DNA of 64,000 nt, taken from Micromonospora nigra. GTDB lineage: Bacteria > Actinomycetota > Actinomycetes > Mycobacteriales > Micromonosporaceae. How positions within the stretch are numbered: the first letter of the stretch is position 1; each line of letters starts with the position of its first letter. The stretch is taken from positions 4,083,501-4,147,500 of the forward strand of contig NZ_FMHT01000003.1 in assembly GCF_900091585.1 (NCBI RefSeq), written 5' to 3'. Shown here one piece after another: positions 1 to 8,775 of the stretch. The notes under the pieces are model-generated. The model was given only the letters and a program-made list of their open reading frames with translations, was not told the DNA's origin and made no database searches. A program made the translations under genes and the position numbers.

Positions 1-605
1 GTGGACCGCTGCGGCCGGTCGCCGAGTTCAAGGAGAAGCCCAGCGCCGACGTGGCCGAGGCGTACCTGCGCTCGGGGCGTCACCTGTGGAACGCGAGCAT
101 GTTCGTCTGGCGGGTGGACGTGTTCCTCGCCGAGCTGGCCCGGCAGCAGCCCGCGCTGCACGCCGGGGTGCTGGCGATCGCCGCCGCCTGGGGCACCGAC
201 GACCAGGACGACGTGCTCGGCACGGTCTGGCCGACGCTGCCGAAGATCTCCGTCGACTACGCGGTCATGGAGGGCGCGGCCACCGCCGGCCGGGTCGCCA
301 CGGTGCCCGGCGACTTCGGCTGGAACGACGTCGGCGACTTCCACACCCTCGGCGAGGTGCTGCCCGCCGACGGCGACGGCAACGTGGTGCTCGGCGGCGA
401 CGCCACTCCGGGCGTGCTGCTGCGCGACAGCTCGGGACTGGTGGTGGTGCCGCAGTCGGGTCGGCTGGTGGCGACCGTCGGCGTCCGGGACCTGATCGTG
501 GTCGACACCCCGGACGCGGTGCTGGTCTGTCCCCGCGACCGTGCCCAGGACGTGAAGAAGATCGTCGACGAGCTCAAGGAGCGGGGCGAAGAGGGCCTCG
601 TCTGA
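1..605 (+). CDS. manC: Mannose-1-phosphate guanylyltransferase, C-terminal part (partial)
   Basis: The 5' end lies outside the window; the reading frame is open from base 3. The visible 200 residues are the C-terminal half of a GDP-mannose pyrophosphorylase, which makes GDP-mannose from mannose-1-phosphate and GTP in the cytoplasm for mannosylated glycans and lipids. Support comes from the segment around SVDYAVMEG followed by FGWNDVGDF, the family's conserved patch near the sugar pocket, and a closing beta-helix-like stretch ending in a Lys-rich helix (DVKKIVDELKERG). The partner genes for phosphomannomutase and mannose-6-phosphate isomerase are about 38 and 41 kb downstream. Its last 32 bases overlap the convergent Nudix gene. 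Only the N-terminal nucleotide-binding motif cannot be checked. Confidence 0.85.
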   Translation, partial: GPLRPVAEFKEKPSADVAEAYLRSGRHLWNASMFVWRVDVFLAELARQQPALHAGVLAIAAAWGTDDQDDVLGTVWPTLPKISVDYAVMEGAATAGRVATVPGDFGWNDVGDFHTLGEVLPADGDGNVVLGGDATPGVLLRDSSGLVVVPQSGRLVATVGVRDLIVVDTPDAVLVCPRDRAQDVKKIVDELKERGEEGLV

Positions 606-1179
606 GGGCGGTCAACCCCGGCGCGACGAGCCGGGCGGTCCCGCCGGCCAGCGGCTCGGGCAGCCGGTCCGGCGGGAACCAGCCCAACGCCTGCGACTCG
701 GCGCTGACCCGTTCGACCGCGCCGGCCGGGGCGACGACGGCGAACCGCACGTCGTAGTGCAGCGAGCCGCCCTGGCAGGCCACCGGGTGGACGTCCACGT
801 CGATCGGGTCCGGGTCCACCCGCAGGCCGGCGATGCCGGACTCCTCGGTCGCCTCCCGCAGGGCGGCGGCGGCCAGCGTCCGGTCGACGGCCTCGCAGTG
901 CCCGCCGAGCTGCACCCACTTGTGGAACTTGCCGTGCAGGCAGAGCAGCACCCGGTCGCCGGTGGGATCGAGCACGAGCGCGCTGGCGGTGACGTGCCCG
1001 GCCCGGTGTTCCCTCGTCACGGCCACCGGCCCGGCGGCCAGCAGGGCCAGGGTGCGGTCCCGGGCCGCGCCGCCGGCCGGGCTGGTGGGCGTCCATCCGC
1101 GCAGCAGGGCCACCGCGTCGGCGTGCAGTGCGGTGTTCGGGGCGGGGCCGGTGGTGGGGGCGGTCCGGGTGTCGGGCAT
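574..1179 (-). CDS. Nudix hydrolase
   Basis: 201-residue Nudix-fold pyrophosphohydrolase; the substrate cannot be told from sequence. The Nudix helix is visible as GGHCEAVDR followed by ALREATEESGI, which keeps the REx(2)EExG catalytic core, though the upstream glutamate position is a D/R, as in the common actinobacterial GGHCE-type subgroup. The longer open frame reaches base 1230, but the ATG at 1179 is preferred: a TACAGT -10 box ends six bases upstream, so the mRNA would start on the ATG (leaderless). It is divergent from the 1219 gene across 39 bp and overlaps the convergent manC 3' end by 32 bp. Confidence 0.85.
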   Translation of the reverse strand: MPDTRTAPTTGPAPNTALHADAVALLRGWTPTSPAGGAARDRTLALLAAGPVAVTREHRAGHVTASALVLDPTGDRVLLCLHGKFHKWVQLGGHCEAVDRTLAAAALREATEESGIAGLRVDPDPIDVDVHPVACQGGSLHYDVRFAVVAPAGAVERVSAESQALGWFPPDRLPEPLAGGTARLVAPGLTALRRGPLRPAP

Positions 1180-1185
1180 CCCGTC

Positions 1186-1212
1186 ACTGTACGAGCGGAC
1201 GCTTCGTACCCT
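1186..1212. promoter_or_regulatory. Face-to-face leaderless promoters in a 39-bp gap
   Basis: The gap 1180-1218 carries TACAGT on the minus strand (1186-1191), six bases from the Nudix ATG, and TACCCT on the plus strand (1207-1212), six bases from the GTG at 1219. With ordinary 16-18 bp spacers the two -35 regions would fall across the opposite promoter's -10 and the start codons, so the two promoters should compete for polymerase. The boxes are seen directly; the use of these start sites is inferred. Confidence 0.55.
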
Positions 1213-1218
1213 GGCGCG

Positions 1219-2253
1219 GTGACCCTGCAACTGTTGGAGTTCGTGGTCGGCGGCAACGAGGCCAGCGACCTGCTGCCCGTACGCTCACCGGCGCTGTTGC
1301 GTGCCCACGGCGCCCGTCGGGGCTTCTGGACGGTGCTGGACGAGGGCCCGGTGGAGCACTGCCTGGCCCTGCTGTTGGAGTTGACCGACGGCCGTTGGAC
1401 GGCCCATCACGTGCGCGCCGACGCGGGTGTGGAGAACGGCCGCACCGAGGACGGCGAGGCGCTGGCCCACCACGACGGCTGGGTGTACGTGTTCGGTTCG
1501 CACTTCGGCTCGAAGGCCGGGCCGCTGCGTCCCCGACGGGCGTTCGTGGCCCGGTTCCGGGAGGACGAGGCGGCGGGTGGCGTCGTGCCCGTACGGGTGG
1601 TGCGCAACCGGTTCCGGCTGCACCGGGCGGTCAACGACGCGTTGTTGAAGGCTCCGTTCGAGGCGCTGCCGCCCGGCGAACGGGTGCGGGCCCGGTTCAT
1701 CGGGGAGACGGTGGCGCGGGGCACGGCGCGGGCGAAGGGCTGGGTGGACCGGCTGGTTCTCGACGACCTGCCGCTGAACGTGGAGGCGGCGGCCTTCACC
1801 CCACGCGGTTCGGTGCTGCTCGGGCTGCGGTTCCCGGTGACCACCGACGGCGAGCCGGTCCTGGTGGAACTGGCCGGCGTGGAGGGCATGTTCGAGCCCG
1901 AGGTGAGCTGGCCGACGGCCGTGGCGACGTACGCGCTGTCGGGGGTGACCCCGCCCGGGTCGCTGGCCGGGTTCCGGGCCATCGCCCCTCTCGGCGACGA
2001 CGGGTACGCGGCGGTGGTCGGTTCGATCGACGCGCTGGGCAAAGGGTCGGTGCTGTTGGACGACCACCCGACCGGTGGCGAGGTCACCTCGCGGCACGTG
2101 CGGTTCCGGTTGCCGTCGGCCGGGCACGTGGCGGTCGGCGAGGTGGTGGCGGATCTGGCGCCGTTCCATCACGTGGAGGGCCTGGCCGAGCTGGACGGCC
2201 GGTGGTTCTACGTCACCGACGAGGACCACCGGGTGGCGCTGTGGGCCGGGTGA
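1219..2253 (+). CDS. Conserved hypothetical protein, probable beta-propeller
   Basis: 344 residues with no signal peptide or membrane segment. I do not recognise a named family with certainty. Repeated blocks of short beta-strands with recurring aromatic-Asp/Gly turns (DGWVYVFGSHFG, VEGLAELDGRWFYVTDEDHRVALW) look like blades of a propeller, perhaps DUF3616-like. The GTG at 1219 is chosen because a TACCCT -10 box lies six bases upstream and the protein-like sequence begins there; the frame is open much further upstream only as a shadow of the Nudix gene. It ends 10 bp before the convergent fbiB. Function unknown. Confidence 0.6.
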   Translation: MTLQLLEFVVGGNEASDLLPVRSPALLRAHGARRGFWTVLDEGPVEHCLALLLELTDGRWTAHHVRADAGVENGRTEDGEALAHHDGWVYVFGSHFGSKAGPLRPRRAFVARFREDEAAGGVVPVRVVRNRFRLHRAVNDALLKAPFEALPPGERVRARFIGETVARGTARAKGWVDRLVLDDLPLNVEAAAFTPRGSVLLGLRFPVTTDGEPVLVELAGVEGMFEPEVSWPTAVATYALSGVTPPGSLAGFRAIAPLGDDGYAAVVGSIDALGKGSVLLDDHPTGGEVTSRHVRFRLPSAGHVAVGEVVADLAPFHHVEGLAELDGRWFYVTDEDHRVALWAG

Positions 2254-2263
2254 CCTGACCGGG

Positions 2264-3352
2264 TCACAGGGCGAGGGTGGCGGCGGCGGTGGTGGCCGTG
2301 GGGGGCGGCAGCAGGACGGTGGGGATGTGTTCCGCCGCCAGGGCGGCCCGCAGCCGGTGCACGTCGCCACCGAAGCGGACCAGGTCCGGCGGGTTCACCG
2401 GGGTGGGCGGTGAACAGAGCACCAGTCCGCTCGCGTCGGCCGGCCAGCCCGGCACGGTGGCGACCAGGCCGGCGCGTACCCCGGCGTCGGTCACGTGGGT
2501 GAAGACCGTACCGGGCGCGACGGCCCCGGCCACCGCCGTGATCGCCCGCCCGACCGCCGCCGGGTCGGCCGGGGCCTCGCCCGTGCCGTCGGGCAGGGTC
2601 GCGGCGGCGCTCAGCCCGGCGGCCCTCGCCTCGGCGGTGCCCAGCGAGAACAGGTCCATCGAGGCGTCCCGGATCAGGGCCCGCGCACCAGTGTCGTCGT
2701 CGGTCAGGGGCGCGTTGAGGTAGCCGCGCACCACCGCCACCGGCACCTGGTCGCACTTGCCCTTGATCAGCTCGCCCGCCCCGGCCAGTTCGTCGACGAC
2801 GGCCATCTGGGTGAGCTGGAGCTCGTTGCCGTACGGGTCGACCTCGCCCCGGTGGTCGCGGATGGCGGGCAGGCCCGCGACGCCGAGGGCCACGTCGGTG
2901 AGCCCGTTGCGCCAGGGGCGGCCCATGGTGTCGCTGACGACCACCGCGACGTCCACGCCGTACCGCTCGCGCAGGGCGGCGCGCAGCGCCCGCGCGGAGG
3001 CGTCCGGATCCTCCGGAAGCAGCACCAGGCGGGTCTTGTCGACGTTCGAGGCGTCGATGCCGGCGGCGGCCATCACGAAGCCGTGGTGGGTCTGCACGAT
3101 CCGGGTCGCGCCCCGGGCGGCCACCACCCGGGCCGTCTCGGCGGCCAACACCTCGTCCCGCGCGGCCAGCCGCTCCGGCCCGTCGGCGGGGACGTCCACC
3201 AGCCGGCCCTCCGCCTTCGACACGATCTTGCTGGTGACCACCAGCACGTCGCCGTCGCGCAGCCAGGGTGCGGCGGTGCCGATCAGCACCGCCAGGTCGT
3301 CGCCCTCGGTCACATGGCCGATGCCCGGCACCGGCAGGATCTCCAGCCTCAC
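2264..3352 (-). CDS. fbiB: Coenzyme F420-0:L-glutamate ligase (CofE-type FbiB)
   Basis: 362 residues. It adds the gamma-linked glutamate tail to F420-0 using GTP, a late step of cofactor F420 synthesis. The N-terminal 240 or so residues are CofE-like: LPVPGIGHVTEGDDL, the DVLVVTSKIVSKAEG patch, VVSDTMGRPWRNG, and the DYG/NELQLTQMAVVDELA region that lines the active site. Mycobacterial FbiB is about 450 residues with a C-terminal FMN-binding nitroreductase-like domain; here only about 110 Ala/Pro-rich residues follow and that domain is not recognisable. The GTG start overlaps the fbiA stop by 4 bp (GTGA), so the pair is translationally coupled. A start at 4030 in this frame is only an overlap with fbiA. 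Confidence 0.9.
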   Translation of the reverse strand: MRLEILPVPGIGHVTEGDDLAVLIGTAAPWLRDGDVLVVTSKIVSKAEGRLVDVPADGPERLAARDEVLAAETARVVAARGATRIVQTHHGFVMAAAGIDASNVDKTRLVLLPEDPDASARALRAALRERYGVDVAVVVSDTMGRPWRNGLTDVALGVAGLPAIRDHRGEVDPYGNELQLTQMAVVDELAGAGELIKGKCDQVPVAVVRGYLNAPLTDDDTGARALIRDASMDLFSLGTAEARAAGLSAAATLPDGTGEAPADPAAVGRAITAVAGAVAPGTVFTHVTDAGVRAGLVATVPGWPADASGLVLCSPPTPVNPPDLVRFGGDVHRLRAALAAEHIPTVLLPPPTATTAAATLAL

Positions 3353-4296
3353 GTCAGCTCCACCGCGGCGCGGACCATCGCCGCCGTCGTCGCCTCGTCG
3401 GTCATCCGCAGCGGAACCGCGCGGACCGTCACCTCCGGCACCACCGTTCCCGCGTCCTGCGGGTCGACCAGCCAGCCGTCGAGCAGGCCACCGGCCCGCC
3501 GGCCCCCGTAGAGGCGGCCCACGCCGGCCGCGCTGCACTCCGCGTCGATCACCGCCAGGCAGCGGTCCGCCATCCCGCGGACCGGCGCGCCACCGATGAT
3601 CGGCGACACCCCGACCACGGGGGCCGGACCGTCGGTGACGGCCTCCCGCAGGCCGGGCACGGCCAGGATCGGCGCGACGCTGACCACCGGGTTGCTCGGC
3701 GCGATCAGCACCAGGTCCGCCCCGGTGATCGCCTCGACCACGCCGGGAGCGGGCTTCGCGGTCTCCGCGCCGACGAAGACGAACCGGTGGGTCGGAACCT
3801 GCGCTCTGTACCGTACCCACCACTCCTGGAAGTGGATGGCCTTCCGCTCGCCGTCGACGTCGGCCACCGCATGGGTCTCCAGCCGGTCGTCGGTGGCCGG
3901 CAGCAGCGGTACGCCGGGTTGCCAGCGCTCGGCCAGCGCCCGGGTGACCTGTGAGAGCCGGTAGCCGGCGGTCAGCATGGTGGTGCGGACCAGATGGGTG
4001 GCGACGTCCCTGTCGCCCAGGCCGAACCAACTCGGCTCGACGCCGTACGCAGCCAGTTCCTGCCCGACCGTCCAGCTCTCGTCGGCCCGCCCCCAGCCGC
4101 GCTCCGGGTCGGCCCCGCCGCCCAGGGTGTACATCACGCTGTCCAGGTCCGGGCAGACCTTGAGCCCGTGCAGGTACAGGTCGTCGCCGACGTTGACCAC
4201 GGCGGTCACCTCGGCGTCCACCTCGCGGGCGTACGCCCGGACGCCGAGCAGGAACCGGGCACCCCCGATCCCGCCGGTCAGAACCACGATGCGCAT
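3349..4296 (-). CDS. fbiA: 2-phospho-L-lactate (or PEP) transferase FbiA/CofD
   Basis: 315 residues. It transfers the phospholactyl or phosphoenolpyruvyl moiety from the guanosine-diphosphate intermediate to Fo, giving (dehydro)F420-0. The family signature GGIGGARFL follows the first strand. Next come the VNVGDDLYLHGLKVCPDLDS metal/Fo-site segment and the SNPVVSVAPIL and SPIIGGAPVRGMAD nucleotide-binding blocks. The ATG at 4296 gives the typical MRIVVLxGGIGG opening and has a purine-rich gagga about 8 bases upstream; an ATG at 4303-4305 would add three residues. It is the first gene of the fbiA-fbiB operon and divergent from the membrane-protein gene at 4396. fbiC is 1.4 kb away. Confidence 0.93.
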   Translation of the reverse strand: MRIVVLTGGIGGARFLLGVRAYAREVDAEVTAVVNVGDDLYLHGLKVCPDLDSVMYTLGGGADPERGWGRADESWTVGQELAAYGVEPSWFGLGDRDVATHLVRTTMLTAGYRLSQVTRALAERWQPGVPLLPATDDRLETHAVADVDGERKAIHFQEWWVRYRAQVPTHRFVFVGAETAKPAPGVVEAITGADLVLIAPSNPVVSVAPILAVPGLREAVTDGPAPVVGVSPIIGGAPVRGMADRCLAVIDAECSAAGVGRLYGGRRAGGLLDGWLVDPQDAGTVVPEVTVRAVPLRMTDEATTAAMVRAAVELT

Positions 4297-4348
4297 GCCG
4301 ACCATCCTCGCGTACCGGACGCCTCCGGCACGCCGCCGGACCGGGAGA

Positions 4349-4396
4349 CTAGGCTCACGTCGGCATCCGTCCGCTTTCGCCCCCAGGGAGGGCCCG
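4349..4396 (+). promoter_or_regulatory. Promoter and RBS of the 4396 membrane-protein gene
   Basis: A TAGGCT -10-like hexamer sits about 40 bases before the GTG, followed by a leader with agggaggg just upstream of the start. This is a conventional leadered promoter, in contrast to the neighbouring leaderless genes. Confidence 0.4.
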
Positions 4397-5475
4397 TGAC
4401 CAGCCCCGCCGAGCCGGCGTCCACCGACGCGACGCCGGCCAGCAAGCTGACCAGGCCGCTACGCGAACTCGCCGCCCTCGTGCTGCTCGGCGCGAACGCG
4501 CTGTTCCTCTTCGTCGGCCTCATCCAACTGCTGGCCCCCCGGGGCTCCTACAGCACGCTGACCGGGCGTGCCGGGAGCGCCTTCTACGCGTTCGTCGGGA
4601 TGGAGACGATCGTGCTTCCGGTGCTGGCCGTGCTGCTGGCCACGCACGTAAGCCCGGTGGTGTCGAGGGCGAAACTGGTCACCCAGGTGGCCCTGGTCGA
4701 GTACGCGGTCAGCGCCGGCCTCGGCGGGCTGAGCTTCCTGATCTGGGCCGTGGGCCGGCTGGCCGAGGCGGAACTGCTCGACGGGTTCCTCGGCACGCTC
4801 AGTCGGCTCGCGATGCTGGCCGTGTTCGCGGTGGCCGCGTACGTGGTGTGGACCGTCTGGTACTCGCTGTACCGTACGGCGAAGCCCAAACCCCCGCCGG
4901 GGGTGTACGGCACCCCGCAGCAGGGCTGGGGCCAGCCGGGCTGGGGTCAGCAGCAGCCCGGCCACCAGCAGCCCGGCCACCAGCAGCCCGGCCACCAGCA
5001 GCCCGGCCAGCCGGGGCCGGCCGGCGGCTGGCCGGTGCCGGGCCAGTACGCCCCGTCGGGCCAGCCCGGCACGCCGTTCGCGGGCGGGCCGCCGCCAGGG
5101 CCGCCGTACGGGCAGCCGCCGGCACCCCGGTCGGCTCCACCGTTCGGGCAGCCGTCGGCCCCGCCGTTCCCGGCCCCGCCGCAGTCCGCGCCGCCGGCCC
5201 CGCAGTCCGCGCCGCCGGCCCCGGCCCAGCCGGGCGTCCCGTCGTCGGAGCCGACCTTCCAGGCCCCGCCGTTCGGGCAGCCGCCGTCGGCCGACCCCAC
5301 CCAGGCGATTCCCCGTCAGGGTGCCGAGCCCACCCAGGCCGTCCCGCGCGACGACGTCGACCGCACCCGGGCTGTCCCGCGCGACGACGTCGACCGCACC
5401 CGGGCTGTCCCGCGCGACGACGCCGACCGCACCCAGCGTTTCTCGTCGGACGAGCACCCCGACCCGCCCCGCTGA
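4396..5475 (+). CDS. Four-helix membrane protein with Pro/Gln-rich repeat tail and Thr motifs
   Basis: 359 residues. After about 20 residues come four hydrophobic helices (roughly 24-45, 60-80, 90-120 and 130-155). These are followed by about 200 residues of Pro/Gly/Gln low complexity predicted to be disordered in the cytoplasm. The tail holds a four-fold QPGHQ pentapeptide repeat coded by 15-bp DNA repeats, and near the C-terminus three copies of an 11-residue AVPRDDVDRTR-type repeat. The tail has DPTQAIP, EPTQAVP and two DRTRAVP motifs, each an acidic-x-Thr-x-x-hydrophobic-Pro pattern that recurs in the unrelated protein at 37265. GTG 4396 is preferred because of its RBS and because the helical domain begins shortly after. 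Function unknown; FHA-type recognition of phosphorylated Thr is a guess. Confidence 0.7.
   Translation: MTSPAEPASTDATPASKLTRPLRELAALVLLGANALFLFVGLIQLLAPRGSYSTLTGRAGSAFYAFVGMETIVLPVLAVLLATHVSPVVSRAKLVTQVALVEYAVSAGLGGLSFLIWAVGRLAEAELLDGFLGTLSRLAMLAVFAVAAYVVWTVWYSLYRTAKPKPPPGVYGTPQQGWGQPGWGQQQPGHQQPGHQQPGHQQPGQPGPAGGWPVPGQYAPSGQPGTPFAGGPPPGPPYGQPPAPRSAPPFGQPSAPPFPAPPQSAPPAPQSAPPAPAQPGVPSSEPTFQAPPFGQPPSADPTQAIPRQGAEPTQAVPRDDVDRTRAVPRDDVDRTRAVPRDDADRTQRFSSDEHPDPPR
4954..5012 (+). repeat. 15-bp in-frame coding repeat (QPGHQ)
   Basis: About four consecutive copies of a 15-base unit (cagcccggccaccag) lie inside the tail of the 4396 gene. The unit is a multiple of three, so copy-number change would lengthen or shorten the protein without a frameshift. 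Confidence 0.75.
5340..5440 (+). repeat. 33-bp in-frame coding repeat (AVPRDDVDRTR)
   Basis: Three near-identical 33-base units encode the 11-residue repeat with the Thr motif. The last copy diverges (DDADRTQRFS). Confidence 0.75.
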
Positions 5476-5528
5476 CCGGCCACCGTCCCGAACCCACCAC
5501 CGTCCCGGCCCCACCACCGTCCGGGGAC

Positions 5529-5618
5529 GGTCACCGTCCCCGGTCCGGTCACCGTCCCCGGTCCGGTCACCGTCCCCGGTCCGGTCACCGTCCCCGGTCC
5601 GGTCACCGTCCCCGGTCC
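5529..5618. repeat. Five perfect 18-bp tandem repeats upstream of fbiC
   Basis: Five head-to-tail copies of ggtcaccgtccccggtcc, preceded by degenerate copies from about 5490. They fill most of the 220-bp gap between the 4396 gene and fbiC and end some 65 bases before the fbiC -10 box. Each unit carries ggtcacc/ggacc half-palindromes. The repeat is non-coding as far as I can see. Confidence 0.85.
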
Positions 5619-5683
5619 GGGTCCGTTTCGCGCCAGGCAGTGCGGTTCCCCACGGAGCGGTGGGGGTCGCGCGGAACAGCACC

Positions 5684-5696
5684 TAGGCTGAGCGGA
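5684..5696 (+). promoter_or_regulatory. Leaderless fbiC promoter
   Basis: TAGGCT at 5684-5689 is followed after six bases by the fbiC ATG, and no Shine-Dalgarno sequence is visible. The geometry matches several other genes in the window. Confidence 0.5.
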
Positions 5697-8224
5697 TGGT
5701 TGATCGCACCGAGTCCGGACCGGGCGAGGCGGGGCTGCGGCGGGCGTTGCGGCGGGCCGCAGCGGGGCGGGCGCTCGACGTCGACGAGGCCACGGCGCTG
5801 CTGGCCGCCCGGGGCGGGGCTCTGGCCGAGCTGCTCGCCGTCGCCGGGGCGGTCCGTGACGCGGGCCTGCGCGACGCGGGTCGGCCGGGCGTGGTCACGT
5901 ACTCGAAGAAGGTCTTCGTCCCGCTGACCCGGTTGTGCCGGGACCGCTGCCACTACTGCACGTTCGCCACCGTGCCGCACCGGTTGCCGGCAGCCTTCCT
6001 CGAACAGGACGAGGTGCTGGCCATGGCCCGCCGGGGCGCCGAGCTGGGCTGCAAGGAGGCCCTGTTCACCCTCGGCGACCGGCCGGAACAGCGCTGGCCG
6101 GCGGCCCGCCGGTGGCTCGACGAGCGCGGCTACGACTCCACCCTGGACTATCTGCGCGCCTGCGCGGTCGCGGTGCTGGAGGAGACCGGCCTGCTGCCGC
6201 ACCTCAACCCGGGTGTGCTGTCGTGGTCGGAGCTGCACCGGCTCAAGCCGGTCGCGCCGAGCATGGGAATGATGCTGGAGACCACCGCCAGCCGACTCTG
6301 GTCGGAGCCGGGCGGCCCGCACTTCGGCTCACCGGACAAGGAACCGGCGGTCCGGCTGCGGGTGCTCGACGACGCCGGCCGGGTGAACGTGCCGTTCACC
6401 ACCGGCATCCTGATCGGTATCGGCGAGACCCCCGCCGAACGGGTCGACGCGCTGTTCGCGATCCGGCGGGCGCAGCGGGAGTACGGCCACCTCCAGGAGG
6501 TGATCGTGCAGAACTTCCGCGCCAAACCGGACACGGCGATGCGCGGCATGCCCGACGCCGAGCTGCACGACCTCGCCGCCACCGTGGCGGTGGCCCGGCT
6601 GCTGTTGGGTCCGGGGGCCCGCATCCAGGCCCCGCCGAACCTGATCGCCGGCGAGTACGATCTGCTGCTGCGGGCCGGCATCGACGACTGGGGCGGGGTG
6701 TCCCCGCTGACCCCGGACCACGTCAACCCCGAGCGGCCCTGGCCGCAGCTCGACGAGCTGGCCGCGCACACCGCCCGGGCGGGCTTCACCCTGCGCGAGC
6801 GGCTGACGGTCTACCCGGAGTACGTCCGGGCCGGCGATCCGTGGCTCGACCATCGGCTGTTGCCGCACGTGACGGCGCTGGCGGATCCGCGGACCGGGCT
6901 CGCCGTCGAGTCGGCCCGCCCGGAGGGCCGACCCTGGCAGGAGCCCGACGAGACGTACGGCGGGCGGGTCGATCTGCACGCCACCATCGACACCACCGGT
7001 CGCACCGGCGACCGGCGGGGCGATTTCGACCACGTGTACGGCGACTGGTCGGTGGTCGCCGGTGCGGTTCCGGCCCCGGCCGGCGGAGGGCGGCCGTCGA
7101 CCCCGGGAACCGGCGACGCCGACCTGCGGGCGGGGCTGCGGTTGGCGGCGTCCGACCCGGCGGCCCTGCTGGAGCCCCGGCACGCCGAAGCCGCGCTGGC
7201 GCTGTTCGGCGCGGCCGGGCCGGCCCTCGACGAGCTGTGCCGGGTCGCCGACGACCTGCGCCGGGACGCGGTGGGCGACGACGTGACCTACGTGGTCAAT
7301 CGCAACATCAACTTCAGTAACGTCTGCTATGTCGGCTGCCGGTTCTGCGCCTTCGCCCAGCGTGAGCGCGACGCCGACGCCTACCGGCTGTCGGTGGAGC
7401 AGGTCGCCGACCGGGCGCAGGAGGCATGGGCGGCCGGGGCGACGGAGGTGTGTCTGCAGGGCGGCATCGACCCGAAGCTGCCGGTCACCGTCTATGCGGA
7501 CATCGTGCGGGCGGTCAAGGCGCGGGTGCCCGGGATGCACGTGCACGCCTTCTCCCCGATGGAGATCGCGACGGCGGCGGCCAAGGCGGGCGTCGGCGTG
7601 CGGGAGTGGCTGGCCGGTCTGCGGGAGGCGGGGCTGGACACCATTCCCGGCACCGCCGCCGAGATCCTCGACGACGAGGTGCGTTGGGTGCTGACCAAGG
7701 GCAAACTGCCCACCGCCGCCTGGGTCGAGGTGGTGACCGCGGCCCACGAGCTGGGCATCCGGTCCAGCTCCACGATGATGTACGGCCACGTCGACCACCC
7801 CGGGCAGTGGCTGGCACACTTCCGGGTGCTGGCCGGGGTGCAGGACCGCACGGGCGGGTTCACCGAGTTCGTGGCGTTGCCGTTCGTGCACACGAACGCC
7901 CCGATCTACCTGGCGGGCATTGCCCGGCCCGGCCCCACCTGGCGGGAGAACCGGGTGGTGCACGCGATGGCCCGGGTGCTGCTGCACGGCCGAATCGACA
8001 ACATTCAGTGTTCCTGGGTGAAGCTCGGCGACGAGGGCACGGTGGCGATGCTGCGGGGCGGCTGCAACGACCTCGGCGGCACCCTGATGGAGGAGACGAT
8101 CTCCCGGATGGCCGGCTCGGGCAACGGGTCGGCGCGCACCGAGGAGCAGTTGCGGTCCATCGCGGTGGCGGCGGGGCGGCCGGCGCGGAGGCGGACGACC
8201 GCGTACGGCCACATTGGCGCGTAG
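5696..8224 (+). CDS. fbiC: 7,8-didemethyl-8-hydroxy-5-deazariboflavin (Fo) synthase, CofG-CofH fusion
   Basis: 842 residues, the usual length of the actinobacterial fusion. It makes the deazaflavin Fo from tyrosine and a ribityl-pyrimidine by two radical-SAM steps. The N-terminal CofG half has its iron-sulfur cysteines in CRDRCHYC (C81, C85, C88). The C-terminal CofH half has CYVGCRFC (C544, C548, C551). Conserved radical-SAM segments follow each (for example [11 protein letters not shown] in CofG, CLQGGIDP in CofH). Together with fbiA and fbiB, 1.4-3.4 kb away on the other strand, this supplies the core F420 pathway. The start is fixed by the leaderless promoter. Confidence 0.97.
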   Translation: MVDRTESGPGEAGLRRALRRAAAGRALDVDEATALLAARGGALAELLAVAGAVRDAGLRDAGRPGVVTYSKKVFVPLTRLCRDRCHYCTFATVPHRLPAAFLEQDEVLAMARRGAELGCKEALFTLGDRPEQRWPAARRWLDERGYDSTLDYLRACAVAVLEETGLLPHLNPGVLSWSELHRLKPVAPSMGMMLETTASRLWSEPGGPHFGSPDKEPAVRLRVLDDAGRVNVPFTTGILIGIGETPAERVDALFAIRRAQREYGHLQEVIVQNFRAKPDTAMRGMPDAELHDLAATVAVARLLLGPGARIQAPPNLIAGEYDLLLRAGIDDWGGVSPLTPDHVNPERPWPQLDELAAHTARAGFTLRERLTVYPEYVRAGDPWLDHRLLPHVTALADPRTGLAVESARPEGRPWQEPDETYGGRVDLHATIDTTGRTGDRRGDFDHVYGDWSVVAGAVPAPAGGGRPSTPGTGDADLRAGLRLAASDPAALLEPRHAEAALALFGAAGPALDELCRVADDLRRDAVGDDVTYVVNRNINFSNVCYVGCRFCAFAQRERDADAYRLSVEQVADRAQEAWAAGATEVCLQGGIDPKLPVTVYADIVRAVKARVPGMHVHAFSPMEIATAAAKAGVGVREWLAGLREAGLDTIPGTAAEILDDEVRWVLTKGKLPTAAWVEVVTAAHELGIRSSSTMMYGHVDHPGQWLAHFRVLAGVQDRTGGFTEFVALPFVHTNAPIYLAGIARPGPTWRENRVVHAMARVLLHGRIDNIQCSWVKLGDEGTVAMLRGGCNDLGGTLMEETISRMAGSGNGSARTEEQLRSIAVAAGRPARRRTTAYGHIGA

Positions 8225-8557
8225 CTCCCACCGTCGTCGCCGCGAAGCGTCGGGTACCCGACAGAACGTTCCACAGTGCGGTCCACCAGCACGTTCCGCT
8301 GCGTGGCCCGGCCGACCTTCCGGGCCGGCCCACCGGCGTTCGTCCCGTTTGGTGGGACGATGATCGGTCGACCGTGAGGTCGTCGTGGCCGGTGGCGCAA
8401 CTGCCGGACACGTATGCCCTGGCAGCTCATCAGCGAGTGCCGGCGGGCCGGCGGGGCCCGTCCGGCAAGCGTGCTGTGTCCACATCATGGGCGGGGCGCG
8501 GTCGGCGTCTGACGCTCGACGGGCGGTGGTGCGTGACAGGCGTTAGTCTTTTCCGTC

Positions 8558-8586
8558 AAGATCACTAAGTCTTGTCGGGTGATCTT
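8558..8586. promoter_or_regulatory. Inverted repeat AAGATCAC-N13-GTGATCTT
   Basis: Perfect 8-bp arms at 8558-8565 and 8579-8586, just downstream of a TAGTCT -10-like box. It could be an operator or an RNA hairpin in a long whiB2 leader. No known regulator is assigned. Confidence 0.4.
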
Positions 8587-8775
8587 CCGTTGGAGGTCGT
8601 TTCGCCGGCTCGGTCGGGCCGGTGGAGCGTGCGCCACGGGAGAAAACTCGGGCAACTCGCCGGAGAGGGCGTTACTCGGCCGGGGTCTGAATCGATTGGG
8701 CAGGTTGCGGGACCGGGTGGCCCGGATGGCTGTCCGGATGCGTGTCGGGAGGACGACTCCATTATCAAGTCTGGC

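Noticed and set aside
2264..4030. 588-residue version of FbiB starting inside fbiA
   Set aside because: Homology begins at the GTG 3352, which overlaps the fbiA stop in the usual coupled manner; the extra 226 residues are out-of-frame fbiA.
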